A stretch of DNA of 44,596 nucleotides from Clostridia bacterium. GTDB taxonomy: Bacteria > Bacillota > Clostridia > Oscillospirales > UBA644. The notes beneath the pieces are model-generated. The model had not been told where the DNA came from. It worked only from the letters and a program-made list of their open reading frames with translations, and made no database searches. Shown in pieces: positions 7,092 to 14,589 of this stretch; within the stretch, counting starts at the first letter, position 1; every line of letters starts with the position of its first letter. The position numbers were made by a program, and so were the translations under genes. The stretch covers positions 1 to 44,596 of the forward strand of contig JAGAPC010000024.1 of NCBI GenBank assembly GCA_017623475.1, written 5' to 3'.

Positions 7092-7977
7092 AGCTTTCAG
7101 CCCACCGTTCGTTGGGTTTATAATGGAATAACTCCTTCGGAAGCATAAAATAAGCTCCGTTTTTCACCGCCGTAAGCCCCGCCCACGCCGGATTGTTTTC
7201 TACGTTTTGCCGTAAAAACTCGTCCGCCGCCTCCTGCTCTCCCATGGCAAGGGCTACGACGTAATCCGGATCCTCCAGAATGATTTTTTCCACGCTCAAA
7301 TCTTCCAAAAGAGACGGATTTCCGTCGGCGATATTGACAAGACCGAATTCCTTCAGGATCTGCCCTGCCAGGTTATCGTCGCTCTTCGCCTTCATTCCGG
7401 TGGAATAGACCCGAAGGAGGAGCACGGTTTTTTCGGTGTTTTTCGGGATTTTTTCCATCAACGCGGAAATTGCTTCCTCCACGTCGGACACGTGGATCTG
7501 ATACAGATCCTCCCGTCGATTGACGGCGCAAAACTGCCCCATCAACGCCTTATAATCGGAAAAGGTATCGACGCGAAAATATCCGTGGGGAATCTTTGCC
7601 GCCTGCAACGCCTCTTTTAATTTCAGATGCGCCGCAAGATCGGCGGAAAGGATGACGTAATCGGGCTGCAACGCGACGATCCGTTCCAGGTTGATGTTCT
7701 TCACCGTTCCCACCACCGAAACCGTATCGGAAGAAACGATCCCCTCCTCCACCGCGTCGTCGGTCGCTCCCACCAAAGAACCGCCGGACAGAAGCCAGCA
7801 ATCGGCAAAGGAGCCGTAGCAGGACACCACCCTGGCATCGGGGGTAAGGTTGACGGAATTGCCGAAGGCGTCGGTCACGGCAACCGATTCCGGCAAGGGC
7901 GACGGCTCCTCCCCGCCGCAAGCGGACAGAGAAAGGAGCAAAAGCGCCATCAGAAGGAGGCATAAAATACGCTTCAT
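7048..7977 (-). CDS. ABC importer substrate-binding lipoprotein (FecB/BtuF class)
   Basis: A 309-residue lipoprotein with signal peptide and lipobox LSAC (cysteine 20). The mature part has the class III fold pattern: VAVTDAFGNSVNLTPDARVV, the first lobe, a long backbone helix around residues 155-175, and a second lobe ending EYLAKRIYPQVFG. Such proteins capture ferric siderophores, haem or corrinoids outside the membrane; the ligand cannot be read from the sequence. The ATG at 7977 lies one base past the reductase stop codon, so translation of the two genes is probably coupled. Confidence 0.88.
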   Translation of the reverse strand: MKRILCLLLMALLLLSLSACGGEEPSPLPESVAVTDAFGNSVNLTPDARVVSCYGSFADCWLLSGGSLVGATDDAVEEGIVSSDTVSVVGTVKNINLERIVALQPDYVILSADLAAHLKLKEALQAAKIPHGYFRVDTFSDYKALMGQFCAVNRREDLYQIHVSDVEEAISALMEKIPKNTEKTVLLLRVYSTGMKAKSDDNLAGQILKEFGLVNIADGNPSLLEDLSVEKIILEDPDYVVALAMGEQEAADEFLRQNVENNPAWAGLTAVKNGAYFMLPKELFHYKPNERWAESYEYLAKRIYPQVFG

Positions 7978-7978
7978 A

Positions 7979-8746
7979 TTACAGTTCTTTTAATTCGGCG
8001 GAAAGAATTTTTTCCTTACGGTTCATTAAATCGTCGGAAAACAGAGCCTCCTCCAGCTTGTCCGCGCCGATGCGGTCGATGGCTTTTCCGAGACGCTCCT
8101 TGACGTAAGCGTTTTCCCGGAACCAAAGAATGGTTTTTTCCAGGATCGGAAGAACCTCTTCTGCCGTCACGAGACGGGAGAGCGCCGTTCCCATACGGGT
8201 GGTTTTTCCCCAGGTTCCGCCCACGTAGATCTGATAAGCGGCTTCCTTCTGACCGGGAACGCGGCGTCCTTCCACCCCGAAATCGTTCAACGAGGGCTTG
8301 ATACAGCTGTTGGGGCAACCGCCCACGCCGATTTTGAATTTATGAGGAAGTTTTACAGAATTCCAGCCTACGTAAAAGGTTTCGTGAATTTCCTTGGCAA
8401 GGGCTTGGGTATCGTAACAACCGAAGACGCAGGTCGTCCCCTTGCAAGCGGTGATCGGGCGCACCTTCGGACCGGTTCCGCCGAAAATCAACCCGTGCTC
8501 CAGAGCAAAGGCTTCCGCCTTGGGAATATGATCAAAGGCGATGCCGGGAATCTCGATACATTGACGGCTGGTGGGGATCAATTTTCCATTTCCGTAAGTC
8601 TCGGCAAGGGTTGCCATATCCCGGATATTTTCCGCGGTAAATACCGTGCCGGGGGCAAGCATCCGCCCGGAAAAGCACTCGGTTGACCGATTGCGCAAAA
8701 ACCCTCTCCCCTTTACGGAGTTGATTTGTTCCGTCGTTAAAGCCAT
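7979..8746 (-). CDS. Small siroheme-[4Fe-4S] nitrite/sulfite reductase-like protein
   Basis: A 255-residue protein with a single ferredoxin-like half domain (about 1-70, including IPTSRQCIEIPG) and one siroheme/4Fe-4S domain. The four cluster cysteines are in ACKGTTC (C-x4-C) and GGCPNSC (C-x3-C). Full assimilatory sulfite reductases have two such halves and are over twice as long, so this matches the small single-module reductase type known from Desulfovibrio and methanogens. The ATG at 8746 has AAGGAG nine bases upstream; the frame is open further but overlaps its promoter. First gene of an operon with the FecBCD-type importer. It may reduce sulfite or nitrite, or handle a tetrapyrrole or metal cargo. 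Confidence 0.85.
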   Translation of the reverse strand: MALTTEQINSVKGRGFLRNRSTECFSGRMLAPGTVFTAENIRDMATLAETYGNGKLIPTSRQCIEIPGIAFDHIPKAEAFALEHGLIFGGTGPKVRPITACKGTTCVFGCYDTQALAKEIHETFYVGWNSVKLPHKFKIGVGGCPNSCIKPSLNDFGVEGRRVPGQKEAAYQIYVGGTWGKTTRMGTALSRLVTAEEVLPILEKTILWFRENAYVKERLGKAIDRIGADKLEEALFSDDLMNRKEKILSAELKEL

Positions 8747-8780
8747 AATGATTTCTCCTTTTTCATTACTTCTTGCTCTT

Positions 8781-8818
8781 ATTATAACGCAATCCCCTTG
8801 AATCGTCAAGGGGATTGC
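8781..8818 (-). promoter_or_regulatory. Promoter of the siroheme reductase-transporter operon with overlapping palindrome
   Basis: On the minus strand TTGACG (8804-8809), a 17-nt spacer and TATAAT (8781-8786). A perfect 13-bp inverted repeat, GCAATCCCCTTGA-ATCG-TCAAGGGGATTGC (8789-8818), covers the whole -35 and most of the spacer. It may be an operator, the terminator of the upstream c-di-AMP receptor gene, or both; there is no proper U tract on the minus strand. Confidence 0.8.
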
Positions 8819-8837
8819 AGTATTGTTCGGAAAAAGA

Positions 8838-9164
8838 TTAGAACTTTTCCATCTGATCGACGTTCAGAACGAAGACCGTAGCGCCGCCGACGGTCACCTC
8901 TTCGGGCAGACTGTGGTTTTTCATCCCGGCACCAAAGGACGCCGTATGAGCATTGATATGTTTCCGAGTAGTACAATGCTCTTTCAGGATATTAAGGGCT
9001 GCTTCGGTATCTTCGTCTTCCGTTCCGATCAGAAGGGTCGTATTCCCTACCATCAAAAATCCGCCGGTGGTAGAAAGGCGGGTGACGAAAAATCCGGCAT
9101 CGGTCAATGCGGAAGATGCAACGGCACTGTCGTCATTGTTTACGATGGCAAGAATCAATTTCAT
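8838..9164 (-). CDS. darA: PII-like cyclic-di-AMP receptor DarA/PstA
   Basis: A 108-residue protein of the DUF970/YaaQ family. It opens MKLILAIVNNDDSAVASSAL and has the family signature STTGGFLMVGNTTLLIG (about 31-47), the B/T-loop region that binds c-di-AMP between subunits of a trimer. Homologues sense c-di-AMP and signal to unknown partners in the cytoplasm. The ATG follows GGAGGAG. It lies 15 nt after the DUF1854 gene on the same strand, so it is likely cotranscribed with the DUF1854/ABC exporter pair. Confidence 0.92.
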   Translation of the reverse strand: MKLILAIVNNDDSAVASSALTDAGFFVTRLSTTGGFLMVGNTTLLIGTEDEDTEAALNILKEHCTTRKHINAHTASFGAGMKNHSLPEEVTVGGATVFVLNVDQMEKF

Positions 9165-9179
9165 ATTTTACTCCTCCTA

Positions 9180-9668
9180 TTATAAGAATGAATCAAGTAA
9201 CGCTCTGCTTTTTCGGTCGAGCTTATTTAAGTCCGGGATCTCGTAACGGTTGTCGTTACTGTCACGCACCAAAACTCTGCTTGCGTACAACAGTTTTAAT
9301 CCGTGCAGAATATTTCGGATCTCGATGGTAGCGTTGCCCCGGTCGGTTTCTACTTTGAGGGTAAGCATTCCAAAGGATTCCTTGCACTCAAAGATCCGCG
9401 TGATGCGGGGAATCAGATAATATTCTTCCAAGCAACCTTCGATGATTGCTTTTTCTCTGTCGGGCAGGGTGCAAAGGTCACGGATCACCGCAACCTCGTG
9501 TCCTTCCTGATCCAAAAGGGTAATATACTTTTTCAGCCCCGTCAAGGGAAAGAGACGGCGAGGGAACAAATTTTCAAATTTCCGTCCATCGAACAACTCC
9601 ATATCCACAACCGTAATATCCTTGCGGGTAAACCGGGCAAAATCGTGGTCAATATAAATCCGTTCCAT
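9180..9668 (-). CDS. DUF1854 domain protein
   Basis: A 162-residue soluble protein that matches DUF1854: ELFDGRKFENLFPRRLFPLT near the N-terminus, ITLLDQEGHEVAVIRDL in the middle and YEIPDLNKLDRKSRALLDSF at the C-terminus. This domain is typically encoded beside an ABC exporter like the one next door; its molecular role is unknown. The start is the ATG at 9668, eight bases after GAGAGG, and it shares one base with the ABC stop codon (TGATG), a tight translational coupling. Confidence 0.88.
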   Translation of the reverse strand: MERIYIDHDFARFTRKDITVVDMELFDGRKFENLFPRRLFPLTGLKKYITLLDQEGHEVAVIRDLCTLPDREKAIIEGCLEEYYLIPRITRIFECKESFGMLTLKVETDRGNATIEIRNILHGLKLLYASRVLVRDSNDNRYEIPDLNKLDRKSRALLDSFL

Positions 9669-12040
9669 CACTCAAACCTCTCTTCTTCCTTGGTTTTGCG
9701 GATCTGATCGGACATGGTCTGAATCTGAACCAATTTGTAGTATTTTCCTTTTTTCGCCATCAATTCCGCCGGCGATCCCATTTCTAAAATTTCCCCTTTA
9801 TCTACGACGATAATTTTGTTTGCTTTCCGCAACGTAGATAAGCGGTGGGCGATCATCAACGTAGTTCTTCCGCGGATCAGATTATCAATGGCGTCCTGAA
9901 TGAGGCTTTCGGTTTCCGAGTCAACGGAAGCGGTGGCTTCGTCCAAAAACAGAATGTTGGGATTCCGCAACACCGCCCGGGCGATGGACAATCGTTGCCG
10001 TTCCCCGCCGGACAAGCCGGTTCCCCGTTCTCCCAAAAGCGTATCGTAGCCGTCGGGAAGCCGGGCAATAAATTCATGGGCGTTGGCGACGTCCGCGGCG
10101 TGGATGACCTGCTCTACGTGGACGTGATCGCAACCGTAGGCGATGTTGTTGTAGATGGAATCGTGGAACATCATAGGTTCCTGCTGAACGTAGCCGATTT
10201 CGGAACGGTAGAATTCCAAGTCAATGTCTTTGATATTGATTCCGTCCATCAAGATCTCACCGTCATAGTGATCGTAATACCGCATGAGAAGGTTGATTAG
10301 GGTTGATTTCCCCGCACCGGTCGTTCCGACGATCCCCACGATATCCCCCGGCTCGATGGTAAGATTTACGTTGGAAAGGGTTCGTTTGGAACGGTCGAAG
10401 GAAAAGCTGACGTTCTTAAATTCAATTTTTCCTTTCAAATGCTTGGGGTGATTTCCCTTGGCAAAATCCGCTTCCGGTTCCGCGTCCAAAATATCCAGCA
10501 GACGTTCTGCAGAATTCAAAGCGTTCTGATAGGAATCGTTGAGATTTGCAAAAAAGTTGACCGGACCGTAAAACATAGACGTGTAGGAGATAAAGGAAAC
10601 CAAAAGTCCGGGAGATAAAAATTCCGGATCGTTAATGGTCCAATTTCCGCCGACACTCCAAATCAAGAGAGAGCCGCAAGAAATAACGAAGCTTACGATG
10701 TTTGGAAACAGGGTGGTGATTCTGGATGCGGAAATATCGGTTTTCAGCCATTCTCCGTTATAATCGCAGAAGGTATCTACACTTCTCTTTTCGTTGGTAA
10801 ATGCCTTGATGACCCGAATCCCCGGAATAGTATCGGTAAGAATGGACGAAACCGCAGACCAACGCCGCCAGATCCGGCGGTAAAAGGGGGCGATCTTTTT
10901 CCCAAAGATGCGTGCCCCCATTACGACGAACGGCACGGGAATCAGGGAGAGCAAGGTCAGTTGCCAATTCAGGATAAACATGATCACCACGATCCCGATC
11001 AGCAGAAAAAACTGAACCACCACTTCCTGGGTAATCCGAAGCATAAAAGCTTGAATGGTAGAGGTATCTCCGCTGATCCGGTTGATGACCGAACCGGTGG
11101 AAGTGCGGTCATAAAACCGCATGGGAAGATGCTGTGCTTTGCGATAAACGTCGTTGCGAAGCTCCGCTACGATCTTATCACCGCTGACCTTGAGGTAATA
11201 AGAGCGAATCGCACCGATCCCATACTGAATCAAGTACGTGCCGAGCAAAATCCCGACACAGACCAAAAGCATTTCTCTTTTCCCCGTGGGAAGCACGTCG
11301 TCCACTAAGGTTTTGGTCATATAAGGGGGAATCAGCGATACTGCCGTCGTAATCACGGATAAAAGAAGACAGAACAAAAGCAACCATTTTTGGGGGAGAA
11401 TATATCCTGCCAATTTTTTGACAACCTGTCCCTTCGACTGGCAATTCAGACAGGGGGCTCCGGGGCGGATCAGTCTTCGTCCGCATTTTGGGCAGATACT
11501 GAATTGTTTTTCAAAGGCAGCCTCGACAAACTTCAGTTCTTCTTCCGGATTCTTTCCGGCGGCAACATTCTCAATATAACGAGCCGCCGCATCGTAAAGA
11601 GACGCGGTTTTATAAGAAAAACGGATAAAATTTTCGTATTCTTTTGAAAGATCAATATGTTCTTTCCCGCTGTCATCGGCGGAAAACACCAACATCGCGT
11701 TGCCGTAATACCGCTTTACGAAAGCACGCTTCACTCCGGCGTATTCACGGATTTTATATCCCTTTTCCAAGGAAGGATCAAACCCGTAAATCCGCCCGTC
11801 GGTCACCGCCAAAAAAGAGGTGGCGTATTTGCTTTTTAAATTTAGATCCCCGACGATGACGAACAACAGGGTTTCTTCCTTCGGAATTACGCGTTCCATT
11901 TGCCCCAACTCGACGGGGGAAAGAGGTTTATTCACCAAAAGAGGCAGACCCCGGAACAAGACTTTCACTTCCCGTTCCGGGTTGGTACCCGGAGGTTTTT
12001 GCGGATCTGCCGCAGCATTTCGATTCGTTTTCGTTCCCAT
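9668..12040 (-). CDS. ABC exporter with N-terminal regulatory domain and zinc ribbon
   Basis: A 790-residue fused permease-ATPase. Residues 1-180 form a soluble domain of unknown role; a zinc ribbon follows with C183-P-K-C186 and C197-L-N-C200. A six-helix type I exporter membrane domain covers about 210-510. The ATPase has Walker A GTTGAGKST, the signature LSGGERQRLS, Walker B ILFLDEATAS and the H-loop IAHRLS. The ATG follows AAGGAG. The partner DUF1854 gene overlaps its stop codon. In some proteobacteria a similar ABC/DUF1854 pair is linked to cyanophycin metabolism; no cyanophycin gene is seen here, so the substrate is open. Confidence 0.9.
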   Translation of the reverse strand: MGTKTNRNAAADPQKPPGTNPEREVKVLFRGLPLLVNKPLSPVELGQMERVIPKEETLLFVIVGDLNLKSKYATSFLAVTDGRIYGFDPSLEKGYKIREYAGVKRAFVKRYYGNAMLVFSADDSGKEHIDLSKEYENFIRFSYKTASLYDAAARYIENVAAGKNPEEELKFVEAAFEKQFSICPKCGRRLIRPGAPCLNCQSKGQVVKKLAGYILPQKWLLLFCLLLSVITTAVSLIPPYMTKTLVDDVLPTGKREMLLVCVGILLGTYLIQYGIGAIRSYYLKVSGDKIVAELRNDVYRKAQHLPMRFYDRTSTGSVINRISGDTSTIQAFMLRITQEVVVQFFLLIGIVVIMFILNWQLTLLSLIPVPFVVMGARIFGKKIAPFYRRIWRRWSAVSSILTDTIPGIRVIKAFTNEKRSVDTFCDYNGEWLKTDISASRITTLFPNIVSFVISCGSLLIWSVGGNWTINDPEFLSPGLLVSFISYTSMFYGPVNFFANLNDSYQNALNSAERLLDILDAEPEADFAKGNHPKHLKGKIEFKNVSFSFDRSKRTLSNVNLTIEPGDIVGIVGTTGAGKSTLINLLMRYYDHYDGEILMDGINIKDIDLEFYRSEIGYVQQEPMMFHDSIYNNIAYGCDHVHVEQVIHAADVANAHEFIARLPDGYDTLLGERGTGLSGGERQRLSIARAVLRNPNILFLDEATASVDSETESLIQDAIDNLIRGRTTLMIAHRLSTLRKANKIIVVDKGEILEMGSPAELMAKKGKYYKLVQIQTMSDQIRKTKEEERFE

Positions 12041-12180
12041 TTCGGATTTCTCCTTTTCATTTCTTTTGCATTATTTTGAAGATAGACGATAGGGGCGCGT
12101 TTTGAATCCGGTGTTGGCGTATCAGTCTCACCGCAGTCCCCGAACCTCCTGCCGGGAAACTGGAAACCTTTAATTTCCTG
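12041..12180 (-). promoter_or_regulatory. Structured 5' leader of the ABC exporter operon
   Basis: About 135 nt between the promoter and the start codon can form three stems: GGAAA/TTTCC (12162-12178), CAGTCCCC with GGGAAACTG (12134-12162) and CGGTG/CACCG (12109-12133). GGGG at 12092-12095 could pair alternatively with the CCCC at 12138-12141. I cannot match it to a known riboswitch class. Confidence 0.35.
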
Positions 12181-12181
12181 T

Positions 12182-12210
12182 AGTATAGCACGAAAAAAAA
12201 CAAATTTCAA
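12182..12210 (-). promoter_or_regulatory. Promoter of the ABC exporter-DUF1854-darA operon
   Basis: TTGAAA (12205-12210), 17-nt T-rich spacer and TATACT (12182-12187) on the minus strand. Confidence 0.8.
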
Positions 12211-12280
12211 CCCCTTTTTCAAAAAAACTTTTGAACATTTTTTGACAGAATTTTTTGCGCAAAAACATGGATATAAACAG

Positions 12281-12313
12281 AAAAATTCTGCAGAACAAAA
12301 CATTCTGCAGAAC
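12281..12313 (-). terminator. Terminator after the CPBP protease gene
   Basis: Two copies of the 10-bp palindrome TTCTGCAGAA (12286-12295 and 12303-12312) can pair with each other around a 7-nt loop, followed on the minus strand by TTTTT. Confidence 0.7.
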
Positions 12314-12335
12314 ATCTACTATATAATAAAACTTT

Positions 12336-13010
12336 CTATTTCAACAAGATAAATCCAATGGCGTTGATGGCAAAATTGGTGAACATATGAACGATCCACG
12401 AAACGAAGACCGTATCGTACTTTTCGTTCAACCAATTAAAGATCGCGCCGCCTACGGCAAGCCCGGTTAAGATCAACAAAAACAGGGGAAGGGAAAACCA
12501 GCCGATCATCATCGCCGTATGGTAGAGGGAAAAGAGAAGGGAGCTGAACAAATAGGCAGCCGTCCGATTTGCGGAACGCTTCAGATTGGTAAACACGAAT
12601 CCTCGGAAGAAAAATTCCTCCAACAGGGAATTGACGAAGGAAATGTAAAGGGCGACGAAGATAAAATTACTTCCGTCCACGCCGGTGGACGCGGTCAAAG
12701 ACGAGGCAATATTGGAAAAATCAAAGTAGGGGGAAAGCAAAAAATACCCGCCCAGGATCACCCCGAACAGTCCCACCCCAAGGGCAAGGGCGACGAGAAA
12801 TCCCTTTTTATTCCCCCGAAACAGGGAACGGTACTCCACCTGCCGATCGACCAAGGAGCAAAGGAACGGCAACAAAAGAAACAGGGCAATTTTTACCGCA
12901 GATTTCAACGCGTACCCCGGTTGCCAAACCCCGTCCACCACCGCCATCGCGGCGTAACAAAGCAGGGAAACGGATAAAACCAACGCGGTGGATTTTTTAT
13001 TCTCCGCCAT
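12336..13010 (-). CDS. CPBP family intramembrane metalloprotease
   Basis: A 224-residue membrane protein with about six to eight helices. The diagnostic motif NSLLEEFFFRG (about 127-137) holds the paired glutamates and arginine of the CAAX-protease/bacteriocin-processing (ABI) family; downstream LYHTAMM and the WIVHMFTNFAIN segment carry the histidine/asparagine residues expected for metal binding. Family members process lipoproteins, prenylated or peptide substrates in the membrane; the target here is unknown. The ATG follows AGGAGG. It is a single gene bounded by two hairpins, downstream of the polysaccharide locus. Confidence 0.9.
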   Translation of the reverse strand: MAENKKSTALVLSVSLLCYAAMAVVDGVWQPGYALKSAVKIALFLLLPFLCSLVDRQVEYRSLFRGNKKGFLVALALGVGLFGVILGGYFLLSPYFDFSNIASSLTASTGVDGSNFIFVALYISFVNSLLEEFFFRGFVFTNLKRSANRTAAYLFSSLLFSLYHTAMMIGWFSLPLFLLILTGLAVGGAIFNWLNEKYDTVFVSWIVHMFTNFAINAIGFILLK

Positions 13011-13064
13011 CAGTACCCTCCTTCTGAATCCGTGACAACATGATTTTTAGACTTTTAAATTTTA

Positions 13065-13112
13065 GATTCTATGATAAACATTGGAAGAACACTCAATGCT
13101 TATCATAGAATC
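13065..13112 (-). terminator. Long hairpin closing the polysaccharide operon
   Basis: GATTCTATGATAA (13065-13077) pairs perfectly with TTATCATAGAATC (13100-13112), with an inner CATTG/CAATG stem. It lies 59 nt past the last polysaccharide gene and is followed on the minus strand by an A/T-rich run rather than a clean U tract, so termination is likely but not certain. Confidence 0.65.
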
Positions 13113-13170
13113 ACTTTGTTTAGATTTTTCTACGCTGCCTATGGACAAAAAGCAGTATGCCTCATTTACG

Positions 13171-14568
13171 TTATTTTTGAGACGATTCCTGATTTTGCTC
13201 CTGAACCTCTTTCCGTTGTTCTTCGGTAAAGCCTTCGGTGCTTTCCTTCATGAACATAATCTTAACAGTCATAAGAATCAAACGAATATCAAGCAGTAAA
13301 GAATAGTTCTGAATGTACATCAGATCCAACTGCAATTTATCGTAGGCAGAGGTATTATATTTTCCGTACAGCTGCGCGTATCCCGTAAGACCGCCCCGAA
13401 CTTTAAGACGATATTTGAATTCGGGGATCTCTTCGGTATATTTCTCCACGTGCTCTACTCGTTCCGGACGAGGACCGACCAGACTCATATTTCCAACGAG
13501 AATGTCGATCAACTGAGGAAGCTCGTCCAACCGAGTGGCACGCAAAACACGTCCGACCGGAGTGATTCTCGGATCTTTTTCCCCTGCGGGAACGGAAATT
13601 CCTTCCTTTTCCGCATCTACGATCATACTGCGGAATTTATGAATTTTGAACACTTTCCCATTCAAGGTACAACGGTCCTGCAAAAAGAAGACCGGACCGC
13701 CGTCGTACAGTTTGATCGCCACGGCTGCAATCAAAAGGAAGGGAGAGGTAAGAATCAGAAGCAACAACGATACAACGATATCCATGAACCGCTTAAAAAA
13801 CCGTTGCTCAATGGTTAGTCCGATATTGCGGTACAACAGAAGCGGCGTATCGAAGATATGGATCCGTTCCGCGCCGCGAATCAAGATGTCCGACACCTTC
13901 GTGGTAGAATAAGCACGAACGTCGTATTCATAGCACATCTTCAGAAGTTTGTTTCTCATTTCCGAGTGAACGTCGTACACGAGAACGTTTTCCGCCTGCT
14001 TAATCTTTTCCTCCAGAGCTTCCAACCCTTCCGAAACATTAATAATTTCGGAAACCCGGTATTTATCTCTCCGACCGGACATTTTCTGCAAAAACTGATC
14101 GGGGGGATAACTGTCACAGATTACCAAGAGACGTTTTGCCGGAAATAGCGTATGAATCAACCATTCGCTCAACAAAGTCAAAATAACACACAACGCCAGA
14201 TTCACGACCATCGACCATAGCAACGGAACCGGATTTACAAAGCGCAGAGACAACATGGCAATCTGGAGATACACGATAAAGGTTGCTCCGATCGTTGCCA
14301 GCCATTGTCCCAAAAGCAGATTGAATTTACGGTACAATCCATACTTCAATCCATCAAAACAGAGCAAGAAGACAACGAACAGAATTGCATATACAGCAAA
14401 GAACAACCAGTTCCCCTTCTCAAAGAACGGCCAAACGATGTTGGGATTGTATTCCGTCAACCACACGCGACCGAAGCAAGCGGTTTGCGATGCGATCAGC
14501 ATCACGGAAAAGACGTATCGAAGCAACTTTTTGTATAATTCTTTATTTCTGTATTTGTTTACTCCCAT
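13171..14568 (-). CDS. Polyprenyl-phosphate sugar-1-phosphate transferase (initiating PGT)
   Basis: A 465-residue protein of the WbaP/WcaJ type. Four N-terminal helices (about 12-125) are followed by a Rossmann-like domain (about 140-250) and the C-terminal catalytic domain from KRFMDIVVSLLLLILTSPF onward. Catalytic signatures are KIHKFRSM, DELPQLIDILVGNMSLVGPR and GLTGYAQLYG. It should transfer a sugar phosphate from a UDP-sugar to undecaprenyl phosphate, the first step of repeat-unit synthesis. The ATG follows AAGGAG. Unusually for the initiating enzyme it is encoded last in the locus. Confidence 0.93.
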   Translation of the reverse strand: MGVNKYRNKELYKKLLRYVFSVMLIASQTACFGRVWLTEYNPNIVWPFFEKGNWLFFAVYAILFVVFLLCFDGLKYGLYRKFNLLLGQWLATIGATFIVYLQIAMLSLRFVNPVPLLWSMVVNLALCVILTLLSEWLIHTLFPAKRLLVICDSYPPDQFLQKMSGRRDKYRVSEIINVSEGLEALEEKIKQAENVLVYDVHSEMRNKLLKMCYEYDVRAYSTTKVSDILIRGAERIHIFDTPLLLYRNIGLTIEQRFFKRFMDIVVSLLLLILTSPFLLIAAVAIKLYDGGPVFFLQDRCTLNGKVFKIHKFRSMIVDAEKEGISVPAGEKDPRITPVGRVLRATRLDELPQLIDILVGNMSLVGPRPERVEHVEKYTEEIPEFKYRLKVRGGLTGYAQLYGKYNTSAYDKLQLDLMYIQNYSLLLDIRLILMTVKIMFMKESTEGFTEEQRKEVQEQNQESSQK

Positions 14569-14589
14569 GACGTTTTACTCCTTCCCTTT

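Noticed and set aside
12286..12312. Paired TTCTGCAGAA palindromes as a repressor operator
   Set aside because: The two copies pair with each other into a hairpin followed by T5 just after the CPBP gene, which is simpler to read as its terminator.
13065..13112. Inverted repeat taken as ends of a miniature mobile element
   Set aside because: Only 48 bp in all, with nested stems and no target duplication; placement at the end of a 20-kb operon fits a terminator better.
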